This document shows positions 18,814-26,493 of a DNA stretch of 64,000 nucleotides, in pieces. The translations under genes were made by a program, and so were the position numbers. How positions within the stretch are numbered: the stretch's first letter is position 1; each line of letters starts with the position of its first letter. This stretch comes from JBHENC01 sp046262295 (GTDB lineage: Bacteria; Acidobacteriota; Blastocatellia; Pyrinomonadales; Pyrinomonadaceae): assembly GCA_046262295.1 (NCBI GenBank), contig JBHENC010000002.1, positions 124,001 through 188,000 of the forward strand, read 5' to 3'. The notes beneath the pieces were generated by a model. That model saw nothing but the letters and a program-made list of their open reading frames with translations. It did not search any database and was not told the DNA's origin.

Positions 18814-20820
18814 ATGACCGCCGCCGCCGATAAAATCACCAAGCGCGCCGAATCAATCGAGTTCAAAGGCCGCACGCTTTTTTTAACAGACGATGTTTCG
18901 CTTATACGCCGCCAGCTCGAAGGCAAAGAAGATTTACAGTACGCCGCCGCCTTGCCCTTGATGAACAACATCTCGACGGACGAAATCACGCCCGGCTGGG
19001 TCTGCTTTTACTACGATGAAACGCTCGGCCAATACGTTTACGTGGGGATGCGCGAACAGGCCGTGCAGAAAGACGAAGTTAAAAACAGCGGCTTTGCCGT
19101 CGTCGTCTCCGGTCTTTCAAAAGGTTGCGGCTCATCGCGCGAGACCGCCCCGTATGCAGAGAAATGGGCAGGGATAGAACTCGTCATCGCGCAGACGATT
19201 GAAAAGATTTACGGGCAGAACGCGCAGAACATAGGCCTTCTCACGTCAACGGATTTCGGTTTGATCGAGCGCATCAATCGCGGCGAAAAAATTCCGCTCG
19301 AAGAATTTACGCGCGGCCTTGATCCGATATCCAAAGCCATCGTCGAATACGGCGGCCTCTTCAATTACAACAAAGCGCGGCTCGCGGGCGAAGTTACGCC
19401 GCCCGCTCTGGAAACAAAAAAGCGTCCGATGACTTTGGTTGAAAAGATCATCGCGCGCCATGCGTTCGTGAAGGCCGGGCAGGTTGGCGTCGAATCCGTC
19501 AAGCCGAATGATGCTTTGTTTGCCGTCGCCGACGTGCGCTTCTCGCATGAATACGTGACGCCGATGGCCGACGCTCTGTTTACGCAATCTCTAGGCAAAG
19601 ACGCGAAGGTAACGGAAGCCGAATCCGTTTATGCCTTCCGCGATCACTTAACATTTTTGGGGCGCGTGATGCCGCAGAAGCAGCGCGAGATGGGTTTGCT
19701 TGAACGCGCTGACGGCCTTGCCGTGACGCAGGCGGATTTCAGTGAGCGGCAGAATGTAAAACTTTACGGCGAAAGCGCGGACGGCGGATCAGTTGCAATT
19801 TGCCATAATGCGGTGGTGGAAGACATCGCGCTGCCCGGTCAAATTGTGATCGGGACGGATTCGCACACCTGCATGGCGGGCGTGCTCGGCTGCTTCGCCT
19901 TCGGCGTCGGCTCGACCGACATGGCGAACGCCTGGTACACGAAAGACATACGCATCAAAGTTCCCGAAACCGTCCGCTTCGTTTTGACGGGCACAAAGCG
20001 CGACGACGTTTCGGCGAAAGACGTGATGCTGAAAATTCTTTCCACCGATTATATGAAGCAGGGCAAAGGCATCGGTCAGGTTCTGGAGTTCGCAGGCGAA
20101 GGTTTGCGCGATTGGCCGATTGACGAACGCGCGACATTAACAAACATGGCCGTCGAAGCCGGAGGCACAACCGGCATCGTCGAACCCGACGACATAACGC
20201 TTCAGTATCTTGTAGAGATGCGCGGCCTCGACGCGGCAGAGATTCGCAAGGGCTTTCTGCAATCCGATGCTGATGCGGAATACGCCGCCACCTTCGAGAT
20301 TGATTTAACCGAGATTCGCCCGATGGTCGCAACGCCGGGCGATCCGCGCAACGGCGTCAACATTGATGAGTTACCCACCGAAGTTCGCATAGACGCGGCC
20401 TACGGCGGCTCATGCACCGGCGGCAAAATGGCCGACATGGATATGTACGCCGCCGTCCTCAAACGCGCCCTCGAACAGGGCAAGCGCGTCGCGCCCGGCG
20501 TCCATCTCTACCTGCAATTCGGCTCGCAGAAGATCAAGCAGTACGCCCGCGAGAAAGGCTACATCGAAATCTTCGAGCGTGCGGGCGCGGAACTGATTGA
20601 TCCGAGCTGCGGCGCGTGCATCAACGCGGGGCCGGGCGCATCCAAGTCTGCCGAGACCGTCACCGTCAGCGCGCAGAACCGCAACTTCCCCGGACGTAGC
20701 GGCCCCGGCCAAGTCTATCTCGCCTCTCCTTACGTCGTCGCCGCCTCTGCCATCGCCGGACACATCGTCGAACCTAACGAGTTTCTACGCGAAGAAGAAC
20801 CGGAACTCGTCGGCGCGTAA
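18814..20820 (+). CDS. Aconitase-family hydratase with swivel domain first
   Basis: 668 residues. The order is unusual: the small swivel (LeuD-like) domain comes first, with NNISTDEITPGW and GLSKGCGSSRETAPYAEKWAG (about 50-150), and the three-domain [4Fe-4S] core follows. Cluster ligands are Cys353 (GTDSHTCMAG), Cys599 and Cys602 (DPSCGACINAG). In AcnA/IRP the swivel is C-terminal; AcnB has it before the core but behind a HEAT-like domain that is absent here. It probably interconverts citrate and isocitrate next to the isocitrate dehydrogenase; homoaconitase or isopropylmalate isomerase activity is not excluded. AAGGAG precedes the ATG. Confidence 0.85.
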   Translation: MTAAADKITKRAESIEFKGRTLFLTDDVSLIRRQLEGKEDLQYAAALPLMNNISTDEITPGWVCFYYDETLGQYVYVGMREQAVQKDEVKNSGFAVVVSGLSKGCGSSRETAPYAEKWAGIELVIAQTIEKIYGQNAQNIGLLTSTDFGLIERINRGEKIPLEEFTRGLDPISKAIVEYGGLFNYNKARLAGEVTPPALETKKRPMTLVEKIIARHAFVKAGQVGVESVKPNDALFAVADVRFSHEYVTPMADALFTQSLGKDAKVTEAESVYAFRDHLTFLGRVMPQKQREMGLLERADGLAVTQADFSERQNVKLYGESADGGSVAICHNAVVEDIALPGQIVIGTDSHTCMAGVLGCFAFGVGSTDMANAWYTKDIRIKVPETVRFVLTGTKRDDVSAKDVMLKILSTDYMKQGKGIGQVLEFAGEGLRDWPIDERATLTNMAVEAGGTTGIVEPDDITLQYLVEMRGLDAAEIRKGFLQSDADAEYAATFEIDLTEIRPMVATPGDPRNGVNIDELPTEVRIDAAYGGSCTGGKMADMDMYAAVLKRALEQGKRVAPGVHLYLQFGSQKIKQYAREKGYIEIFERAGAELIDPSCGACINAGPGASKSAETVTVSAQNRNFPGRSGPGQVYLASPYVVAASAIAGHIVEPNEFLREEEPELVGA

Positions 20821-20891
20821 GCCGTGATTGGGCGTGCCGATAACCTGATCTATTATGATCGCTGGAAAGAAATGATATAGTTTAATGCACT

Positions 20892-21347
20892 ATGATTCGA
20901 CAAGCTGACATATCAGTATTTTCTCCAGACGATAAGCTTCAATTGATCGTTGAGGTGAAGAATAAACAGGGAGCAAGCCCTGACTGGGCTGCCAATATGC
21001 GCAGAAATTTATTCGTGCATTCCGTAGTTCCGACTACTCCGTTCTTCCTCCTAGCTTTGCCCGACCGTTTTTATCTTTGGAAAAACGCAAATCCGGTTGA
21101 AGTAGTACCCCCGGACTACGAAATTGATCCGAGACCGATATTAAGAGCATACACGGATACCCACGAACATTATCTCGATAAACTGAGCGGATACGGTCTT
21201 GAGCTAATAATCAACTCATGGCTCAATGATCTGCTCAATACAAATCTCACCGGAGAAACGGCCGAACCTTACGAGAAATGGCTCTTCGATTCAGGCTTAT
21301 ATGATGCTATCCAGCATGGCTCGGTAAGAACTGAAGCTACCGTATGA
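20892..21347 (+). CDS. PD-(D/E)XK nuclease-like protein, first gene of pair
   Basis: 151 residues. The N-terminal beta-hairpin shows Asp6 (ADISVF), then Glu21-Val-Lys23 (IVEVKNK), the core of a PD-(D/E)XK fold as in the type I restriction HsdR N-terminal family. The remainder (FFLLALPDRFYLWKN) matches the strand/helix pattern of that family. The stop overlaps the next start (ATGA), so the two are translated together. Base composition is AT-richer than the flanking metabolic genes, suggesting transfer. It may be an antitoxin-like partner rather than an active nuclease. Confidence 0.6.
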   Translation: MIRQADISVFSPDDKLQLIVEVKNKQGASPDWAANMRRNLFVHSVVPTTPFFLLALPDRFYLWKNANPVEVVPPDYEIDPRPILRAYTDTHEHYLDKLSGYGLELIINSWLNDLLNTNLTGETAEPYEKWLFDSGLYDAIQHGSVRTEATV

Positions 21348-21958
21348 TTGTTTACATTGAGTCCAACTTCGTCCTCGAATTAGCCTACCTGCAAGAAGAG
21401 CACGAAAGTTGTACAAATATTCTGATTCTTTCCGAAGCGGATAAGATCGAGTTGGTGATTCCCGCCTATTGTGTCGGTGAGCCATACGACTCCTGGGTGC
21501 GCAGAGCTAAACAGAGAACGGAATTGCATGACCGGCTTTCCCAAGAAATCAGAGAGCTTTCCCGTTCAAAGCCATACGTCAAATCACCTAAAGAATTTCG
21601 GGATGTCACAAAAACTTTGATAAGGAGCGGCGAAGAGGAAAAACAAAGATTGGATAACGCCGTTAACCGAATCCTTGAAACTGCAACAGTGATACCCATT
21701 GAAAGAGAGACCATCAAAGCGGCCATAAAACTTCAGCACACTCGTAACCTATCGCCGCAAGATTCAATCGTTTATGCTTCTATTTTATTGCACTTATTAA
21801 AAACGCCTGACGAACCAAAATGCTTCATCACCAAAAACTCGAAAGACTTCGCCAATCCGGATATTTACAAGGATTTGGAAGCTCATGAGTGCAAGCTGCT
21901 GACTAAATTTGAAGATGGTTTAGGATACGCTCGTAGCCGCCTAATAACCGCCCCCTAG
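21344..21958 (+). CDS. PIN-like nuclease, second gene of pair
   Basis: 204 residues. The opening IVYIESNFVLELAYL is the PIN first strand, but with Glu where Asp is usual. Other acidic positions follow in IPAYCVGEPYDSW, SPQDSIVYASILLHL and the closing CFITKNSKDF. A basic central helix region (about 60-115) is an insertion. Overlap by four bases with the preceding nuclease-like gene suggests a coupled toxin-antitoxin or small defence module. No second copy is in the window. Confidence 0.65.
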   Translation: MIVYIESNFVLELAYLQEEHESCTNILILSEADKIELVIPAYCVGEPYDSWVRRAKQRTELHDRLSQEIRELSRSKPYVKSPKEFRDVTKTLIRSGEEEKQRLDNAVNRILETATVIPIERETIKAAIKLQHTRNLSPQDSIVYASILLHLLKTPDEPKCFITKNSKDFANPDIYKDLEAHECKLLTKFEDGLGYARSRLITAP

Positions 21959-22054
21959 AAATGTTTTCATCACAGCCTGCGCCGGTTTTCTCGAACGCTT
22001 CATGCGAGCAATCGCACGATTTTATTCAAAATTTATTCAGCAAGGGCGCGATTT

Positions 22055-22630
22055 ATGGGTGGCGATGATTTGAATGCGGCGCTGAGTGTTGTCGCGGGCT
22101 ATGGCAAGTATGCGCGTATCGAGCGGGAGCGGCGTTTTTTGTTGCGCGAGCTTCCGCAGGGACTGACGCGCGCCAGTAAGCACAAACAAATCTGCGATAA
22201 TTATATTACGAACACGCGGATGCGTTTGCGTCGTGTGCGCGTGCCGGAAACGAATGAGCGTGTGTGGAAACTAACGCAGAAGTTCCCCGTCGCGCCGCAG
22301 GATTTCACGCGCACCGTTATCACGAACATTTATCTTTCGCCGATTGAATACGAAATGCTCGCTATCTTCGAGGGCAACGAAGTGCGTAAGAATCGTTACG
22401 CTTATGTGCATGAGGAAAGAAGCTACGGCGTGGACGTTTTCTTAGGCGAGTTGCATGGCCTTGTCTTGGCGGAGACGGAGTTTGCGAGCGATGAAGAGAT
22501 GATGGCTTTCGCTGAGCCTGCTTTCGCCGCCGCCGACGTGTCGAATGATGAGATGTTCACGGGCGGGAAGTTGGCGATGTGTTCGCGCGAGGAACTGCGC
22601 GGCGCGCTGGAAAGATACGGATTGACGTAA
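22055..22630 (+). CDS. CYTH-domain protein
   Basis: 191 residues with the CYTH tunnel-fold start IERERRFLL (ExExR/K type) at about 22-30, then MRLRRVRV, WKLTQKF and LAETEFASDEE strands carrying alternating basic and acidic residues that bind triphosphates and metal. CYTH members are triphosphatases or class IV adenylate cyclases; the Arg in place of the usual Lys in ExExK is a minor departure. It stands alone, followed by the long inverted repeat. Confidence 0.75.
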   Translation: MGGDDLNAALSVVAGYGKYARIERERRFLLRELPQGLTRASKHKQICDNYITNTRMRLRRVRVPETNERVWKLTQKFPVAPQDFTRTVITNIYLSPIEYEMLAIFEGNEVRKNRYAYVHEERSYGVDVFLGELHGLVLAETEFASDEEMMAFAEPAFAAADVSNDEMFTGGKLAMCSREELRGALERYGLT

Positions 22631-22703
22631 GTAGGGGCAGCGGCTTGTCCCTGCTTATGATCCATTAAATGCAACGCGGGCAGGGACAAGCCGCTGCCCC
22701 TAC
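22631..22703. repeat. Perfect 24-bp inverted repeat with 25-base loop
   Basis: Arms 22631-22654 and 22680-22703 are exact reverse complements and begin/end GTAGGGGCAG / CTGCCCCTAC. It lies between the CYTH gene and the convergent YggX-like gene and could terminate both. Related half-sites are at 15731 and about 47179 (GGGGCAGGGACAAGCC), pointing to a dispersed short repeat family. Confidence 0.8.
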
Positions 22704-22726
22704 AATTTATTTGTGTGCGCTTCGGC

Positions 22727-23008
22727 TTACCATTTGATGCTGCCTTCTTTGGTGGTGTCTATGTTGGTCATCTGACCGGCGTTGAAGAAGAAAGCTTGCA
22801 TATTGTCGAAGAGAAATTCCTGCGCGTCGGGTGTCGAGAGGTCTAGGCCGTAGTGGTTAATCAGCATACTCTGTTTGGCGAGCCATTCAGCCCAGCACGG
22901 CTGGCAGATTTCGGTGGCGACGCGCTGGCCTAACTCCGTAGGGAACGGCGCGTAGCCGAGCGACGGGCGTTTGTTAGCACATCGTTTGCATTTGATTTCG
23001 GCGGACAT
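22727..23008 (-). CDS. YggX-like Fe(II)-trafficking protein
   Basis: 93 residues. PFPTELGQRVATEI and WAEWLAKQSMLINHYGLDL align with YggX (PGELGKRIYNEIS and WAQWQHKQTMLINE), a small protein linked to iron handling and protection of Fe-S clusters. It has four cysteines (KCKRC and ICQPC) that YggX of enterobacteria does not have in this arrangement, so a zinc-ribbon-like variant is likely. AAAGGAAATTATT precedes ATG 23008. It runs divergently from the broken thyA. Confidence 0.75.
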   Translation of the reverse strand: MSAEIKCKRCANKRPSLGYAPFPTELGQRVATEICQPCWAEWLAKQSMLINHYGLDLSTPDAQEFLFDNMQAFFFNAGQMTNIDTTKEGSIKW

Positions 23009-23109
23009 AATAATTTCCTTTGCTCTAAATTGTTTGCACAATATCATAGCGGCGACGGTTAATCCGAAGCAAGCCGCGCTCAAACTGTATAAGGACTACG
23101 CCCGCTCGC

Positions 23110-23448
23110 ATGAAACAGTATCAGGAACTTCTCAAATCAATTCTCGCGCACGGCGTCCAGCATCAAGACCGCACGGGCGTCGGGACGCTTTCGCATTTCG
23201 GTTATCAAACCAGATTCAATTTGCGCGAAGGTTTTCCGATTGTGACGACGAAGCGCGTGCCTTTCCGCTGGGTCGCAGAGGAACTATTCTGGTTTCTTTC
23301 CGGCAGCACGAACGAGCGGGAATTGCGCGCGAAGGGGGTAGACATCTGGGCGGAATGGGCGGACACGCAGCACACAAAACGTTTTAATCGAGAGGCGGGA
23401 GATTTAGGTCCGTCCTTTTACGAGCAAAATTTACTTATGCATGAATGA
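23110..23448 (+). pseudogene. thyA: Resident thyA, 5' fragment (codons 1-101)
   Basis: The frame begins as a normal thymidylate synthase: DRTGVGTLSHFG with Arg21, TTKRVPFRWVAEELFWFL, and VDIWAEWAD. It carries the inserted TQHTKRFNREAGDLGP of a long-form ThyA. Identity to the family ends at Pro101 (position 23412); the next residues SFYEQNLLMHE are unrelated and a stop follows at 23446. The catalytic Cys and the phosphate-binding Arg pair are missing, so this piece cannot work. The remainder lies 7.7 kb downstream at 31102-31530, in the same frame sense and next to folA. G+C is high, unlike the island. Confidence 0.9.
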
Positions 23449-23566
23449 ATGCCGCATTTTTACGTGTTGGAATTCACAAACTTTAAGTGAATCTTATTCA
23501 TAAGTTTCTAGACAGTTCACAAGATCATATTTTTGCTCTATAAAGAAGAACCTAAGGATACCTAAA

Positions 23567-24361
23567 ATGAGACAATACTTAGATTATCTAACTTATATCC
23601 TCGATCACGGCGTTCCAAAGAAGGATCGTACTGGAACCGGAACCATTAGTATTTTTGGGTATCAAATGCGCTTCAACTTGCAAGAAGGATTGCCCGTAAT
23701 CACAACAAAGAAAGTTCATCTTCGCTCTATCGTATTCGAGCTTTTATGGTTTCTTAAAGGGGAAACCAGCTTGGCATATCTTCATGAGAATGGAGTCAGT
23801 ATTTGGGATGAATGGGCTGATCCTGATGGGAATCTAACAGGCATTTATGGCAAACAATGGCGTAGATGGGAAACTGGTGATGGCAGAACTATTGACCAAA
23901 TAAGCAGAGTTATTGAAGAGCTCAAGGCGGACCCTGATTCACGACGCTTAATCGTTTCCGCATGGAATGTTGGTGAACTCGACAATATGGCTCTTCCTCC
24001 ATGCCATCTTCTCTTTCAATTCTATGTTGCTGCGGGAAGGCTATCCTGCCAGCTTTATCAAAGGTCTGCCGACAGTTTTCTTGGGGTTCCTTTCAATATA
24101 ACCTCGTACTCTCTGCTCACCCATATGATTGCACACCAATGCAATTTAGATGTCGGGGACTTCATTTGGACCGGCGGTGATTGTCACATTTATTCAAATC
24201 ATATCGAGCAAGTCAAACTTCAAATGGCAAGGGAGCCTTATCCACTTCCACAGTTGATAATCAAGCGTAAGCCATCTTCTATTTTCGATTATCAATACGA
24301 GGATTTTGAGATTCTCAACTATCAAGCGCATCCTCGTATTACAGCTCCTGTAGCAGTCTAA
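23567..24361 (+). CDS. thyA: Thymidylate synthase, island copy, complete
   Basis: 264 residues, the same length and numbering as E. coli ThyA: it methylates dUMP to dTMP with methylene-tetrahydrofolate. Key residues are all present: Arg21, Arg126-Arg127 (PDSRRLIVSAWN), Cys146 (ALPPCH), the YQRSAD phosphate site and the conserved C-terminal APVAV. AAGGA stands eight bases before the ATG. It is the short form, whereas the broken host gene is the long form, so the two are not a recent duplication. At residues 88-93 it reads GNLTGI where the family has GDLGPV, the point where the host gene is broken. Presumably this is now the cell's working ThyA. Confidence 0.95.
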   Translation: MRQYLDYLTYILDHGVPKKDRTGTGTISIFGYQMRFNLQEGLPVITTKKVHLRSIVFELLWFLKGETSLAYLHENGVSIWDEWADPDGNLTGIYGKQWRRWETGDGRTIDQISRVIEELKADPDSRRLIVSAWNVGELDNMALPPCHLLFQFYVAAGRLSCQLYQRSADSFLGVPFNITSYSLLTHMIAHQCNLDVGDFIWTGGDCHIYSNHIEQVKLQMAREPYPLPQLIIKRKPSSIFDYQYEDFEILNYQAHPRITAPVAV

Positions 24362-24402
24362 GAAGCAGTAGCTTAGACCTGTCATTATTAGGAATAATAA
24401 TT

Positions 24403-25377
24403 ATGGCCAATAGCCAACATCTTGACATTCTAATGCAGGGCGTTGATGTTTGGAACAAATGGAGGGAGGAAAATCATAGACTTAGACCAGATTTGAGCGG
24501 TGCAAGTCTTGGCGGCGCTTATTTGCGTAGAGCATACCTACGCAATGTAAATCTTAGTGGGGCAGATTTACATACAGCTAATCTTCAAAAGGCTACTTTA
24601 AGCAAATCGGATCTTAGTAATGCCGATCTTAGCAATGCAAAACTCCGCTCCGCGTATCTTCGTAAAGCTAATTTAGCTGGGGCTAATCTAAGTAAATCCG
24701 ATCTAACAAATGCCAATTTGGTCGACTCCAATATAGACGAAGCTAATCTAGAAGGCTGCACTATTTATGGAGTCTCAGCATGGAACGTAGAGGGATTCCC
24801 GCTTAGCCAATCCAATCTTATTATTACCCGCGAGAATGAATCTGTGATAACTGTTGATGACCTTGAAGTCGCTCAGTTCATCTATCTACTGCTCAATCAT
24901 AAAAAGCTAAGGAACGTCATAAATTCAGTTACAGAGAGAGGGGTGCTGCTGCTAGGCCGGTTTGGTGATGGGGGGATAAATATTTTGCAGGCGCTTTCGG
25001 CTAAATTAAGAGAGTTTAACTACCTGCCCATCATATTTGATTTCGAAAGGCCCAGAGACAGGGACTACACAGAGACAATAAAGACGCTCGCCAGTTTATC
25101 CAGATTTGTTATTGCTGATCTAAGCGGGCCCTCTGTTCCCCAAGAACTCTACGCAACCGTCCCGCATTTCAAAATCCCTTTTGTTCCAATCATTGAAGCC
25201 GGTAGAAAGAAATACTCTATGTTTACTGATTTATTAGGATACCCATGGGTCATCCAGCCAGTAGAATTTACAACTATTCAGAATTTAACAGATATATTGC
25301 TGGCTAATATTGTTACTCCAGCTGAAGAGAGAGCTCGGCAAAGGCAAGAATTGCTTGAACAGCTTTTTGGTAATTGA
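24403..25377 (+). CDS. Pentapeptide-repeat protein with TIR-like C-terminal domain
   Basis: 324 residues. Residues about 30-120 are A(D/N)LxxA pentapeptide repeats (for example LSGADLHTANLQKATLSKSD), forming a right-handed quadrilateral beta-helix. From about 155 a Rossmann-like domain follows, GVLLLGRFGDGGINILQALS, then PIIFDFERPRDRDYTETIKT and SRFVIADLSGPSVPQEL, the strand pattern of TIR and related NAD-binding or nucleoside-deoxyribosyltransferase folds. A TIR-like effector behind a scaffold would suit abortive-infection defence. It starts 41 bases after thyA and is likely co-transcribed. The enzymatic Glu of TIR hydrolases cannot be assigned by eye. Confidence 0.75.
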   Translation: MANSQHLDILMQGVDVWNKWREENHRLRPDLSGASLGGAYLRRAYLRNVNLSGADLHTANLQKATLSKSDLSNADLSNAKLRSAYLRKANLAGANLSKSDLTNANLVDSNIDEANLEGCTIYGVSAWNVEGFPLSQSNLIITRENESVITVDDLEVAQFIYLLLNHKKLRNVINSVTERGVLLLGRFGDGGINILQALSAKLREFNYLPIIFDFERPRDRDYTETIKTLASLSRFVIADLSGPSVPQELYATVPHFKIPFVPIIEAGRKKYSMFTDLLGYPWVIQPVEFTTIQNLTDILLANIVTPAEERARQRQELLEQLFGN

Positions 25378-25428
25378 TTAGTTATTGGAGGATAGGAAAG
25401 GCTATTTAAGGATTTATGTAAGCCCTGC

Positions 25429-26493
25429 TTACGTTTGGTCAAAAACCTCTCTCTGAATTTCTTTTAATAGCGCAAGGAAATTGGGTACTACAATCTCATT
25501 TACATCTCGTATTCCATTACTCATCCCTTTAACATAGTAGCTATTTGGCGTTGGATACTCAATGTGAATATCCGGGTGAGCGATTTTACTAAAAAACAGT
25601 CCAACCGTTTGCATCTTGCTTCCTGTGGCAGCACAAATGATCCGCTCATGGAGGCCAAATTCTTCATATATCTGATCAAGACATTCGATTGTTTCTTTAT
25701 AATCAAGAGTGCTAACAACTCGCGCAAGCAATCCTTCCGCATTGGTAGGATTATTGTTTGAATACTCATCTATAACGTTTTTATGAATTTCTTGAGTAGC
25801 AATCTCCCGCCATTTATAATCTTCTCTCGGGGGCCGACCATTAATAAATAAAAGTCTATGTGGGTTAATGGTTCCTAGCATGTGACGAACCAACTGTTCA
25901 TTAAACGAAGTGAATGCAACCATCGTAACTGGTTGTCCTTGCATTCTAATGCTACTCAAACATCTTGTTCTCACAATTGAATCAACACCCCTACTGGGAT
26001 ATTTAGCTATAACCTCAACTTCTTTTTTTTTATCTGCATATTCTTCTTGAGTCGGAGCATAGAATTCAGCCTCGCTGCTTACAATCCTTAATGTTCCAGT
26101 GAATTTTCTTAGCTTACATAAGCAGATTAAGATTAAAAGCTTGGACATGGCAGATATATCCAAGACCACTTCTTTCACGAATGGGGTACGGGGCGCGAGC
26201 CCTTCAGCAATACTCTCTTCAACGTTGCCAGGAAATCTTGCTCCGTAGTCGTAAATAACTTCGCTAGGATTTGATACACCAAGAATTCGAACAGCCTTCT
26301 GAAGTTGGGCTATACGGTTTTTACCTTTTGGTCTTTTGTACCGAAATAGCAATGCATCAGTAAGTATAGCTCCCTGCGTTTTTTGATATTCAACCCAACC
26401 CAACGAACGATCTTCAAATCCATACGCGCCTATAAAAAGGCGGTCCTTATTTGGGCTTAATTTTTCTGAATTTGAAATGGCTGGGAGTTTCAT
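25429..26493 (-). CDS. CARF-like Rossmann protein of unknown function
   Basis: 354 residues. The centre has VTMVAFTSFNEQLVRHML and HRLLFINGRPP, followed later by RIICAATGSKMQTVGLFF, the strand-helix and Gly/Ser-Lys motif seen in CARF and similar ligand-sensing Rossmann domains of Csm6/Csx families. The N-terminal half (FIGAYGFEDRSLGW, VVLDISAMSKL) looks like a second, diverged copy, so a tandem pair is possible. ATGA overlap with the kinase-ATPase gene shows one operon. I know no named system with this gene. It may sense or make a nucleotide signal, or be the effector; this is inference. Confidence 0.55.
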   Translation of the reverse strand: MKLPAISNSEKLSPNKDRLFIGAYGFEDRSLGWVEYQKTQGAILTDALLFRYKRPKGKNRIAQLQKAVRILGVSNPSEVIYDYGARFPGNVEESIAEGLAPRTPFVKEVVLDISAMSKLLILICLCKLRKFTGTLRIVSSEAEFYAPTQEEYADKKKEVEVIAKYPSRGVDSIVRTRCLSSIRMQGQPVTMVAFTSFNEQLVRHMLGTINPHRLLFINGRPPREDYKWREIATQEIHKNVIDEYSNNNPTNAEGLLARVVSTLDYKETIECLDQIYEEFGLHERIICAATGSKMQTVGLFFSKIAHPDIHIEYPTPNSYYVKGMSNGIRDVNEIVVPNFLALLKEIQREVFDQT

